A stretch of DNA of 64,000 nucleotides, taken from Leptobrachium leishanense. Its lineage: Eukaryota > Chordata > Amphibia > Anura > Megophryidae. Shown here piece after piece: positions 22,436 through 33,727 of this stretch; position 1 is the stretch's first letter, and the number at the start of each line of letters is the position of its first letter. The DNA lies in NCBI GenBank assembly GCA_009667805.1, contig CM019065.1, forward strand, positions 21,913,822 through 21,977,821. The letters are read 5' to 3'. The notes under the pieces were generated by a model that saw only the letters and a list, made by a program, of their open reading frames with translations, was not told the DNA's origin and searched no databases. Made by a program: the position numbers and the translations under genes.

Positions 22436-23052
22436 TACCTGCGTCTACAGGACCCCTTTACAATGGTGTGGGTGGCAAAAGAACTAGGGGAATAACCAAG
22501 ATTCAGACTCATGGCAACATTGCTGAACCCACTGATTTTCAGAACACCCACTCTTGTTCTAAGCTGATCAATGTATTACATACTTTATAATATTGATTGA
22601 TAGATTTTCCCTGGACTCCATTGTTCTGTACCATGTTATATCTAAATGACTAAAATAGACTCCTCATGCAAGTGGAAGGCAAATATTTTGCCGGGGAGAT
22701 TGTAAAAGATTCATATTATTCTCCTCCACACTGAGCTGCAGGGTAAAGAAATTGTTGTTTCCTGAATTAATCACATTCTTCTCCTGAGACATTGAAGTAA
22801 ATGCAAGGGGGAGCTCAGGGCACAGCAGTTACAAGACGTTAGAGACTGTCATTTCTAGTTTGCCTGTGTTCAGACCCACAATTGCAAGAGGGTAGAATGA
22901 ACATTTGCCTGGTTGGCCGTCAGACTAGGTGCCCAAAACGGTCTGCTGAACAGCTGTGGCCTCAATCCTTCAGAGAAAATGTCCAAATGTCCAAATTAAC
23001 GTAAAATAAACTGCGGTTTACTGAAATAATTAAATGTTACAGAAAAAATATA
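22436..23052. other. Intron 1 sequence between two family A elements, no feature recognised
   Basis: No domain, repeat end or tandem structure was recognised. The short open frames are unremarkable. Confidence 0.45.
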
Positions 23053-25110
23053 CAGGGTTATTCAAAGAGATCCAAATTGCTTGAGAAAGGTAACCGAACG
23101 CTGAAAATCAGCGTTCGGCAACCTTTCTTGGCCATTCTGCTATCCAAAGAGCAGGCATTTCGCCAAATCCTGGCGAATTGCCTGCACATATGGTGCCTGT
23201 TCAGTGCCTGTTCGAGGGCAGTGAAATCCCCATGAAAAGCACTGCTTGGGCTATTCAGAGAGCACAAACCAGCAGTGAAAGGTTCCCGAAATGCCCTGCA
23301 TTCGGTGGTTTCATGCGGCAGATTTATTCAGGCGAATCCCATAGGCTTCAATGTTAAAAATATTCACGCTTAAATTCAATATCTAATAAACCATTCATTA
23401 TAAAATTCTGCAGTAAAGAGTCTCTTTATTTTTAGATGTTTTAGGATATTTTAAGCATTTTTCTGGATTATTTTTTTAACCCCTTAAGGACCGCTGATGT
23501 ACCCTGTACGTCCTGTCCACGGGTCTCCCTTAGACCCGCGGACGTACAGGGTACGTCAGCGGCGCCTAACCCCCTCCTGCCCGATACTTACCTCCCTCGC
23601 TGGATCCCTCGGCGATCTGGCAGGGAGGAAGCCTGCCCATGTGATTTACATGGGCTGGCAAGGTTGATGCCACGCTGCGTGGTGACGTCATCAGCAGGCG
23701 CCCCCATGCAAATCAATGGAGGGGAGGGTGGACTCCTTCGGAGCCCTCTATCTCCCCAACCATTGAAGCTAGGGAGATGCTTTTTGCACCGCTGGAAAGG
23801 GGAGAGTCTCCCCTTTTCAGCGGTGTATAGCATTAACGATTTCGCTGCCGAATCGCGTTTTGGCACTAATTGGCGCCAAAATGTGATTCAAACCTAGAGG
23901 GGGGCTGACATATTGGATGTCAGCCAAGCCTCCAGGTCCCCCCCACCCACTGACAACCTCACCTTATGTGTGAGGATGTCAGTGGGCCAGTTAACCATCT
24001 AGCTGCCATGTAGAGATCTCCCGATCCAGCTAGATGGTCATATTTGACATCATTTGAAAGGCCTGATCATGGCCTTTCCAATGATACCAAACATGACCAG
24101 GTTTGGTTTAATTTTTTTTTTAAAAAAATAATAAAAAAATTAAATAAAATAATTTTTTTTTTTAAGTTTTTTTTGTATGAGTGATTTAATTAAATAGGAC
24201 CTAGGCTGTCATCTCAAAATAATTAGCACAAAATGGTCAGAATGAGCGCAGCGCACATAGGTGAACTGGCTCAGCAGTGAAGGGGTTAAAAATCAAAAAC
24301 ATGTAAAAATTGGGTATTTCTAGTCTCGGGACAAAATTTTGAACCTATTTAGCCGGGGTCTTTTTGGGTGGTTGTAGATTTTGGGGATTAAATTACGAAA
24401 AAGTGTGTTTTTACCATTTTTTCCTCATATTTCATATTTTTTTTATAGTAAATTATTCGATATGATGGAAATAATGGTATTTCTAGAAAGTCCATTTAAT
24501 GGTGGGAAAAAGGGTGTATAATATGTGTGGGTTGAATAAACGAGTAAGAGGAAAATTTGACCTAAACACTAACAGCGCAGAAACGTAAAAACAGCAGCGG
24601 TCACTAAAGGACGGATTTGTGTAAAACCGCCCGGTCACTAAGGGGTTAAAAAAAAATCAGATTTTTTTTTCTTAAGTTTACTTATTTTTTCTGTAACAGA
24701 CCTTTTTATTATCATTCATTGGATCTTATATGTAAATTTCAGACATTTTCGTTCAGTAGTTTCTTTGCAAACAGCGTTTCACTTTTCAAACATTCATACA
24801 AACTGTTTTGCTATTTTATTCACTTCACTCGTCTGCGGTGTCGGCTTTTTCCGGAGACTGCGCTGCTGGTGATCGGCTCCTGCTCGGGTTTTTCCGTGGT
24901 TTTCGGCAGGTTAATCCGTGCATTCGATGGGTTTTGCGGTTAGTTTTCGTCGGATTTGCGGCAGCTTTTCCCTGCAATTCGGGGACCCTGTGGTGCTTGC
25001 TGAATACACCGCAGGGTCACCGAAATGAGATCGGCAAAACGAACCAGATTGAAGAGAATGAAAAGTCACCGAATGTGTGGTGACTTTTCGAATCTCTTTG
25101 AATTACCCTG
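23053..25110. mobile_element. Family A element in reverse orientation, split by a TTAA element
   Basis: It starts CAGGGTTATTCAAAGAGATC and ends AATCTCTTTGAATTACCCTG. Read on the minus strand, both parts correspond to the copy at 53682-54579: the GTCACCGAATG / GGTGACTTTTCG end, the CTGCGGTGTATTCAGCAAGC region, and the TAACCGAACGCTGA hairpin at the other end. The TTAA element 23480-24645 interrupts it. Without that insert it is about 890 bp. Confidence 0.8.
23480..24645. mobile_element. TTAA-flanked (piggyBac-like) non-autonomous element
   Basis: TTAA occurs at 23476-23479 and 24646-24649. The ends are CCCCTTAAGGACCGCTG and, reversed, CCCCTTAGTGACCGGGCG. A strong hairpin near the left end pairs GATGTACCCTGTACGTCC with GGACGTACAGGGTACGTC (23494-23557). 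Another element's end (AGTGAAGGGGTTAA at 24276-24289) suggests an older nested copy. It interrupts a family A element. Confidence 0.7.
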
Positions 25111-25169
25111 ATAGTAACTAAAGTCATTCACATCATAAAGTAATAGTAACAACATTATAAATCCCTTAC

Positions 25170-25387
25170 ATTGTACATTTGGTCCTTGGTGGCTTCTCCT
25201 TAAAGAAGGCCTTTTGATAGACATTTCCAAGATGTATTGGTAGCAGCACTCCTATCATTATATCTCCAGGTTGCGTCATTCCACTGATCTCGGTGATGGG
25301 AAGCCTGCATCGCTGGTCCTCAGAGTAAAATACTGGCATGAGGAGGAACACGACCAGGTACCAGATTATTTTATGCATTGAAGACAT
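25170..25387 (-). CDS. Vomeronasal type-2 receptor, exon 1 (signal peptide and N-terminus)
   Basis: The ATG at 25387 stands in ACCATGT, a favourable context; a second ATG lies three codons on. The first 22 or so residues form a signal peptide (HKIIWYLVVFLLMPVFYS). The mature start contains a cysteine (EDQRC), and PGDIMIGVLLPIHLG is the hallmark opening strand of the family C ligand-binding domain. The exon ends at TGTACAAT|GTAAGG after 218 coding bases, in phase with exon 2. No promoter elements could be assigned upstream. The gene reads leftward across the window. Confidence 0.9.
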
Positions 25388-27319
25388 GGTGGATCTAAAA
25401 TGGAGAAAGCTGTGAAGAGAGCATGGAATTAATTAGGTCATTTGGTGTCAGAAAGGGACTTTTTGCCACAAACACATAAATGTTATGTTTATTGTAGACT
25501 AAAAAATGCTAAAGTGTCAAAAGATTCAAGCATGTGTTGGCCAAGAAACAAGAAGATCGAGCTAAATGAATGTGTACAAAGAGATGGAATCCAAACCTTC
25601 TGAGAGTAGCTGGACCCCTTCATCAGTAAATGTGTCACTTTTTCTGTATGTTGAATTTATTGTCTATTGCAAAATGCTGGTGATTCCTATGGATCTATGT
25701 TATTGGCTATTCTCTGAATCTGCCGAATAGCCAAGTATCATCCATTCTCTGTTCAAATCCCTTTTCACATCACATATAAAAAATAAATTGTAAACCTGTT
25801 ATATATTTTTTCAATGTACTGTTATATGTATATCTGATGATGTTATAAGGGGAACAAACACCAATCAGCAGTCTCCTTCAACGTCTTGACCCAATGAAAC
25901 ATCTTTCTCAACCTTGAGAAAAACCTCTTCAACATCTTGACCCAAGAACAGGTCTTTCTCAGCCTTTACAAAGAATTCATCAACATCTTGACGCAATGGA
26001 AGGTCATTCTCGACCTCAAGTTTTGGGTCAAAACTTTGAAACAGATATGCTGGACAAGTTTTTACTTTCCTTTGCCACGTTTGAGATATGACAAATGCTA
26101 TAATCAATTAAAAAAGTGAAGTAAACATCGATAATTTCCCATAATATAGAAAAGAAGAAGAAAGCAAAATCTGATGATGTTATAAGGCAAAAAAACACCA
26201 ATCAGCCCTCCCTGTCCATATCTTCACCAAGTGACAGGTGTTTCATAACTTTGAGAAAAACCTCTTCAACGCATTGACCCGACAAAAAGCATTTTTCAAA
26301 CATTAGATAATCCTCCTCAAAATGATAAGCCTAGGAAAGGTCTTTCATATTATTGAGAAAAACTGCTTAAACATCCTGATCCCAAACACACAGATTTGTC
26401 TAGCTTGCGAAAAACCTCTTGATCTCATTATAATGACAGGTCAATCTCAACCTTAAGAAAGACTCGTTTTGGGATTCAAACTTTGGATTGCTATACATTT
26501 AATGAAAGACGTTTTGTGAGTCTAAAACAGATAGGCTGGACCAGGGTTTGTTTGACTTGATACGTTTGGAATTTGGCAGATCCTGAGATTTGTTTTAATC
26601 TAGTTATAGCAGGTGCTTATTCAAAACGTTTTAGTTTTGAATGCAAAATATTATAACATATTATTGAGGTGCAGGATCAAGACAATGTCTCGTAGATCAA
26701 CAAGATCAAAAGCTGATGAACAGATGTGTTGTGACTTGTTGGTGGATGTGGATTATAATCCCTTTAAAATACATGAAATCTGATAAGGGAAATTCTTAGT
26801 GTTTACAAGCAGAATCCTCCCCTCCTTTTATCCCAGCCTTTTAATGCTGCCTCTTATTATATATGTGCTGGTCCTCTGTATTTTTGCAGAAATGAAAGAA
26901 CCGCACAAGCAGCTTTGGATATTTAATGACAGCTACTGCACGACCTTTTCAACACAGTATCAAGTGTTAATATCTTTTATTGTACATTCTGTAAATTCTG
27001 CTGTTTTTTCTTTTATACTGGCATTTCTCTTAAATGTCCTCATTTATGTCAAAAAGTTAGTGCCTGGATAGCAGCCTGTGATTGGTCATTGGCAGAATGG
27101 AAAGCAATACATTTGTACATACAAAATAGTAACTCATAAATTATTTAGTAAAATAATAATAATATTAAGAATAACCTGTAACAATATAACTGTATCACTC
27201 AGTGATAAAATGCTGAGAAAAAATAATTATCCACAGAATGTTTAGAATTATTAGACATAGTACAGACAGTAAGAGTCATATGATGAATCAATGTGGTTGG
27301 TAATGGAACATAAAGTGAC
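25388..27319. other. Upstream flank of the V2R gene
   Basis: No TATA box or known olfactory promoter motif could be assigned. A decayed tandem repeat occupies 25866-26480. A 90-codon frame at 26799 encodes two hydrophobic stretches but matches no family I know. Confidence 0.4.
25866..26480. repeat. Decayed tandem repeat, unit roughly 60 bp
   Basis: Words such as CAACATCTTGACCCAA, CAGGTCTTTCTCA and GAGAAAAACCTCTTCAAC recur at about 50-65 bp steps with increasing divergence to the right. Confidence 0.6.
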
Positions 27320-28673
27320 AGTGAAATGAGATGGAATGAATGAATCAATCAATGAATATGATCAGTAACAGAATGATAAGTAATATAATGAATTAAAATG
27401 GAATGAAACAGAATGATGACTAATATAATGAATTAACATGGAATGATCAGTAACAGTGATAAGTAATATAATGAATTAACATGGAATGATCAGTAACAGA
27501 ATGAAAAGTAATATAAAGAATTAACATGGAATGATCAGTAACAGAATGATAAGTAATATAATGAATTAACATGGAATGATCAGTAACAGAATGATAAGTA
27601 ATATAATGAATTAACATGGAATGATCAGTAACAGAATGATAAGTAATATAATGAATTAACATGGAATGATCAGTAACAGAATGATAAGTAATATAATGAA
27701 TTAACATGGAATGATCAGTAACAGAATGATAAGTAATATAATGAATTAACATGAAATGATCAGTTACAGAATGATAAGTAATAAAATGAATTAACATGAA
27801 TGATCAGTAACAGAATGATAAGTAATATAATGAATTAACATGGAATGATCAGTAACAGAATGATAAGTAATATAATGAATTAACATGGAATGATCACTGA
27901 CAGAATGATAAGTAATATAATGAATTAACATGGAATGATCAGTAACAGAATGATAAGTAATATAATGAATTAACCTGGAATGATCAATAACAGAATGATA
28001 AGTAATATAATGAATTAACATGGAATGATCAGTAACAGTATGATAAGTAATATAATGAATTAACATGGAATGATCAGTAACAGAATGATAAGTAATATAA
28101 TGAATTAACATGGAATGATTAGTAACAGAATGATAAGTAATATAATGAATTAACATGGAATGATCAGTAACAGAATGATAAGTAATATAATGAATTAACA
28201 CGGAATGATCAGTAACAGAATGATAAGTAATATAATGAATTAACATGGAATGAGCAGTAACAGAATGATAAGTAATATAATGAATTAACACGGAATGATC
28301 AGTAACAGAATGATAAGTAATATAATGAATTAACATGGAATGAACAGTAACAGGATGATAAGTAATATAATGAATTAACATGGAATGATCAGTAACAGAA
28401 TGATAAGTAATATAATGAATTAATATGGAATGATCAGTAACAGAATGATAAGTAATATAATGAATTAACATGGAATGATCAGTAACAGAATGATAAGTAA
28501 TATAATGAATTAACATGGAATGATCAGTAACAGGATGATAAGTAATATAATGAATTAACATGGAATGATCAGTAACAGAATGATAAGTAATATAATGAAT
28601 TAACATGGAATGATCAGTAACAGAATGATAAGTAATATAATGAATTAACATGGAATGATCAGTAACAGAATGA
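27320..28673. repeat. 45-bp satellite array, left block
   Basis: The unit is 45 bp and contains TGGAATGATCAGTAACAG, AATGATAAGTAATATAATG and AATTAACA. About 28 copies follow a degenerate lead-in. Because 45 is a multiple of three, the minus strand stays open as a 15-residue repeat; this is not a gene. The array is cut by Helitron H2 and resumes at 29871. Confidence 0.95.
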
Positions 28674-28682
28674 TCTATAATA

Positions 28683-29080
28683 TAATTGAGTAAGGCTTGG
28701 CGTGTCCGTCGCCAAGCCTTACTCTGCGCATGCGCGGGCAACCAGCGGCGGTTGGTTGCGTGCGCATGCAACCGCCGCGGCACGAGCCGGCTGTGCGCTC
28801 GCCGCGGCGGTTACAAGATGCACACAGCAGCCGGGTAGAGGCTGCACTCGCAACCTCTACCCGGCTGCCGCGCGCATCCAACACCCGAGCGGCGAAGGGA
28901 AAGTTCCCTCGCTTCCGCTCTTTGAAGGACCCAAGCCGCGGTCACGTGACCGCGGCTTGGGTCCTTCAACGACCGGAAGCGGGGAAACTTTCACTTCGCC
29001 GCTCGGGAAGGTAAGTATGAGAAGCTCATGGGGCGGCTGTCCGAATGCCGATAGAGCATTCGAACAGCCGCCCCATGTCT
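28683..29080. repeat. Chain of hairpins in Helitron H2
   Basis: In order: AGTAAGGCTTGGCG and its complement (28688-28724); GCAGCCGGGTAGAGG and its complement (28828-28870); a perfect 48-bp palindrome centred on GTCACGTGAC (28922-28969), framed by CCGAGCGGCGAAG / CTTCGCCGCTCGG; and CATGGGGCGGCTGT and its complement (29029-29079). The CACGTG centre is an E-box sequence, probably by chance. Confidence 0.9.
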
Positions 29081-29159
29081 GGTCTGGGGTGTGATCTGGG
29101 GGGCATATAGCCATGAGAGGTGGGGGGCAAATATCCATGAGCTGGGGCATATATCCATG

Positions 29160-29840
29160 AGAGGTGGGGGCCAAATATCCATGAGCTGGGGCAGTATCCA
29201 CGAGCTGGGGCAGTATCCACGAGCTGGGGCAGTATCCACGTGCTGGGGCAGTATCCACGAGCTGGGGCAGTATCCACGAGCTGGGGCAGTATCCACGTGC
29301 TGGGGCAGTATCCACGAGCTGGGGCAGTATCCACGTGCTGGGGCAGTATCCATGACCTGGGGCAGTATCCACGAGCTGGGGCAGTATCCACGAGCTGGGG
29401 CAGTATCCACGTGCTGGGGCAATATCCACGAGCTGGGGCAGTATCCAGGTGCTGTGGCAATATCCACATGCTGGGGCAATATCCACGAGCTGGGGCAGTA
29501 TATCCACGTGCTGGGGCATATATCCACGTGCTGGGGCAGTATCCACGAGCTGGGGCAGTATATCCATGAGCTGGGGCAGTATATCCACGTGCTGGGGCAG
29601 TATATCCACGAGCTGGGGCAGTATATCCACGTGGTTGGGGCAGTATATCCACGAGCTGGGGCAGTATATCATGTGCTGGGGCAGTATATCCACATGCTGG
29701 GGCAGTATATCCACATGCTGGGGCAGTATATCCACGTGCTGGGGCAATATCCACAAGCTGGGGCATATATCCACGAGCTGGGGCATATATCCACGAGCTG
29801 GGGCAGTATATCCATGCACTGGGGCAGTATATCCACAATA
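29160..29840. repeat. 19-21 bp minisatellite in Helitron H2
   Basis: The unit is GTATCCACGAGCTGGGGCA, changing to GTATATCCACGTGCTGGGGCA in the right half. About 33 copies are present. Long open frames on both strands are products of the repeat. Confidence 0.95.
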
Positions 29841-29870
29841 GACTGTCCTCTGGGCAGGCTTTCCCCCTTG

Positions 29871-31110
29871 TAAGTAATATAATGAATTAACATGAAATGA
29901 TAAGTAACAGAATGATAAGTAATATAATGAATTAACATGAAATGATCAGTAACAGAATGATAAGTAATATAATGAATTAACATGGAATGATCAGTAACAG
30001 AATGATAAGTAATATAATGAATTAACATGGAATGATCAGTAACAGAATGAGAAGTAATATAATGAATTAACATGAAATGATCAGTAACAGAATGATAAGT
30101 AATATAATGAATTAACATGGAATGATCAGTAACAGAATGATAAGTAATATAATGAATTGACCTGGAATGTTCAGTAACAGAATGATAAGTAATATAATAA
30201 ATTAACATGGAATGATCAGTAACAGAATGATAAGTAATATAATGAATTAACATGGAATGATCAGTGACAGAATGATAAGTAATATAATGAATTAACATGG
30301 AATGATCAGTAACAGAATGATAAGTAATATAATGAATTAACATGGAATGATCAGTAACAGAATGATAAGTAATATAATGAATTAACATGGAATGATCAGT
30401 GACAGAATGATAAGTAATATAATGAATTAACATGGAATGATCAGTAACAGAATGATAAGTAATATAATGAATTAACATGGAATGATCAGTAACAGAATGA
30501 TAAGTAATATAATGAATTAATATGGGATGATCAGTAACAGAATGCTAAGTAATATAATGAATTAACCTGGAATGATCAGTAACAGAATGATAAGTAATAT
30601 AATGAATTAACATGGAATGATCAGTAACAGAATGATAAGTAATATAAAGAATTAACATGGAATGAGCAGTAACAGAATGATAAGTAATATAATGAATTAA
30701 CCTGGAATGATCAGTAACAGAATGATAAGTAATATAATGAATTAACATGGAATGATCAGTAACAGAATGATAAATAATATAATGAATTAATCTGGAATGA
30801 TCAGTAACAGAATGATAAGTAATATAATGAATTAACATGGAATGATCAGTAACAGAATGATAAGTAATATAATGAATTAACATGGAATGATCAGTAACAG
30901 AATGATAAGTAATATAATGAATTAACATGGAATGATCAGTAACAGAATGATAAGTAATATAAGGAATTAACATGGAATGATCAGTAACAGAATAATAAGT
31001 AATATAATGAATTAACATGGAATGATCAGTAACAGAATGATAAGTAATATAATGAATTAACATGGAATGATCAGTAACAGAATGATAAGTAATATAAGGA
31101 ATTTAACCTG
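29871..31110. repeat. 45-bp satellite array, right block
   Basis: About 27 copies of the same 45-bp unit continue from the Helitron H2 junction, then break down. Isolated pieces of the unit (AATGATAAGTAATATAATG) recur to about 31260. Confidence 0.95.
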
Positions 31111-31913
31111 TAATTATTAGAAAAAAATTAATATTCTGAAACCGAAAGAATTACCATAGAATGGTCATTCCTCAGAAAATCCTCAGAAAAGGAATGAGCA
31201 GTAACAGAATGATTAAACATAGACCGAGCAGGAACAGAATGATAAGTAATATAATGAATTAACCTGTGAACAGTAACATAATAAATTTACATTAACAGTA
31301 ATAGTAACATTAGTTACAGTAACAGTAATAGAATGTTCAGTAATCAGCAAGTTGACATAAGATGATGGGTAACAGAAGTTTCAGTAAAGGAATGGTCGGT
31401 GACAGAATGAATAGAACTGTAACCAAAATAAAAAATAATCAATAGACAAGGAAAGATCAGACAGAGAATTATCAGACAGACGTTTGAGTATTATCAGGTG
31501 GTGACAGGATCGTGCACCTCTCAGATATTGTATCTTACTCGCTCTCTCCTCATTCATAGAGTGTAACCAAGCAGCAGCATTTCCCAAAGAAGCTGTTTAT
31601 AAAAAAAGGAACATGTTCAGCATTAACCCCCATACGTAAAAAGAAGTGACAGGTTTTCCAGTGAGATATTCGTGTGAGTGGTCTGTGGAGACTTATATCA
31701 ATGGTTCCACAGGGGGTTCCAGGCTGTACCCTAAGGCTTGGGCATCCTGCGCTGTGATAGCTGTAACATGGGGAATTTAACATCTCACTCCTGAGACTAA
31801 AAGACTTATCAGTGAATAATATGCAGATCTATGTCATCCCTGAAAATACAATCACCACTTTATATCATTCAAGCTTTTGCCCTTGGCTTTGCTTGTGTGG
31901 ATTTTTGGATTTG
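31111..31913. other. Degenerate satellite edge and unassigned sequence
   Basis: The first 280 bp contain scrambled satellite words (AGTAACAGAATG, GTAACAGTAATAG). From about 31400 to the solo LTR nothing was recognised. Confidence 0.5.
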
Positions 31914-32561
31914 TGTCATGTTGAGCAGGTCCCATGCCACTCTGGGGGATGCCTGGCACCCGACAGCAGTGTCCGCGCTGCTGGCTGGCCAGGTGTCAGG
32001 AAAAGTGCAGGCAATAGAAGGTTGTGGTGGCCAGGAGGCGGGGTGCAGCTTGATGACCAGTAGCCGCCGGGTTTAAAGCCAGGCCGCGCAAAATGACTCA
32101 TTGCCCTGTCGTGGAGTTACTTTCCCAGCGCTTGGTGATATGATTCATTCGGCTCACTGATTCATTGATGTACAGTACGTTACTGACAGGGCGTTACTGA
32201 GAACCCTCTATGTGTACCAATTCGGCTATTACTGACTCCCCGGACTTGTATATTGATTCTGCTTTATCCAAGAACCACAACTTGTGTACTGACTCGATTA
32301 TAACTTAGAACCCTGAATTGTTGAACCACTCAGTTATATCTAAGAATCATTGTTTGTGTAACCCTGTCGTGTCTGTATACTGCTGTTTGAAGGGTTTGTC
32401 TGAACAGGCCAGCACGCTATGACTACTCTAGGGCCTGTTAACCCTTGCTGGTTATTGTTTTCCCGCAGATAGCAAGCTTACTGACTATTCAAGGATCAGA
32501 GGAATAGAATGGGATCTGTGTACAGGGACCAGCATCCTGGTACTAGGGAGGATCCGTGACA
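31914..32561. mobile_element. Solo LTR with 5-bp duplication
   Basis: It starts TGTCATG and ends GATCCGTGACA, so it has TG...CA ends with a short inverted repeat. ATTTG is duplicated at 31909-31913 and 32562-32566. At 648 bp with no internal region it is best read as a solo LTR left by recombination. A diverged relative begins at 4290. Confidence 0.78.
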
Positions 32562-33727
32562 ATTTGTTACATATGTTTTTATGGGCGCAGTTTTTTCTCC
32601 CTAGCATCCCCGTTTTATCGTGACTAATGTAATGTAGTCCACCTTTATTTCCATCATGTGTATAATTTACTATAAAAAATTATGAAATATGATGAAAAAA
32701 ATTGAAAAAAACATACTTTTTTGAAATTTAATCCCCAAAATCTAGAACCGCCAAGAAAGACCCTGGCTAAATAGTTTTGAAATTTTGTCCTGAGGTTAGA
32801 AATACCCAATTTTTACATGTTTTTGCTTTCTAACCCCATCACTGCTTTTCGAGTTCACCTATGTGCACTGAGCTCATTATGACCATTTTATGCTCAGTAT
32901 TTTTAGATGCCAGCTTAAGTCCTATTTAGTTAAACCCCCAGACAATTTAAAAAAAAAAAAAAAAAAATTATTATAGAAACATAGAAAATGTCAGCAGATA
33001 AGAACCTTTCGGCCCATCTAGTCTGCCCAATTACATCGATACTTTACCTGGATTTATCTTTTGTTTAGGATAGCCTTATGCCTATCCCATGCCTGCTTCA
33101 TTATATATATTCTTTTTTTAAGTTTGTTTTACAACAAACCTGGTAATGTTTGGTATCATTGGAAAGTTCATGATCAGGCCTTTACAATGATATCAAACAT
33201 GACCTCTACCTGCCACGGATCGGGAGATACAGGGACCCAGAGGATCCCCCTATCTCCACTTGGCAGCTAGGGGGTTATCTGGCCCACTGACATCCTCACA
33301 CATATGGTGAGGATGTCAGTGGGTGGGGGTGACCAGGAGGCTTGGCTGACTTCCAAGATGTCAGCAACCTCCAGGTTTGAATCGCGATTCGGCAACGTAG
33401 GGATGCTATGCACCGCTGCAAAGGGGAGACTATTTTTTTCTAACTTAAACCCTTGGGGAGATAGATGGCTCCAAAGGAGCCACCCAACCCATCCTCATTT
33501 TTACAGCAGGTGCCGGATTGCGCCTGGCGATGATGTCATCACGCACTGTGAGGACATCATCGCGCCTGCTGGTCCCCCTGAAAAGGCTGGGCTGGCTTCC
33601 AGCCTGCCAGACCACCGCAGGAGCCCAGCAAGGAAGGAGAGTATCATAGGGAGGGAGGTTAGGGGACCCTGACATACCATGTACGTCCGTGGGTTTAAGG
33701 GAGACTTCTGATCGGACATACATGGTA

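Larger units (their letters stand above)
28674..29870 (+). mobile_element. Helitron H2, complete, non-autonomous, 1197 bp
   Basis: It starts TCTATAATATAATTGAG at 28674, preceded by A, and ends at CTTG (29867-29870), followed by T. A stem-loop, CTGTCCTCTGGGCAG, lies 12 bases before the end. TC start, 3' hairpin and A|T insertion fit Helitrons; the usual 3' CTAG is CTTG here. Removing 28674-29870 restores an exact 45-bp satellite unit (CAGAATGA + TAAGTAAT). The interior has four hairpins (28683-29080) and a 19-21 bp minisatellite (29160-29840). No helicase is encoded. Confidence 0.85.

Noticed and set aside
26799..27071. Possible small membrane protein, 90 codons
   Set aside because: Hydrophobic stretches but no family wording, no splice context and AT-rich surroundings.
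29160..29840. CRISPR-like regular array
   Set aside because: Repeats are directly adjacent without unique spacers, and the DNA is vertebrate.
28857..29873. Frames of 130-320 codons on both strands
   Set aside because: Translation of the 19-21 bp minisatellite in Helitron H2.
27447..31063. Minus-strand frames of 116-330 codons with a 15-residue repeat
   Set aside because: The 45-bp satellite unit is a multiple of three and happens to lack a stop in this frame.
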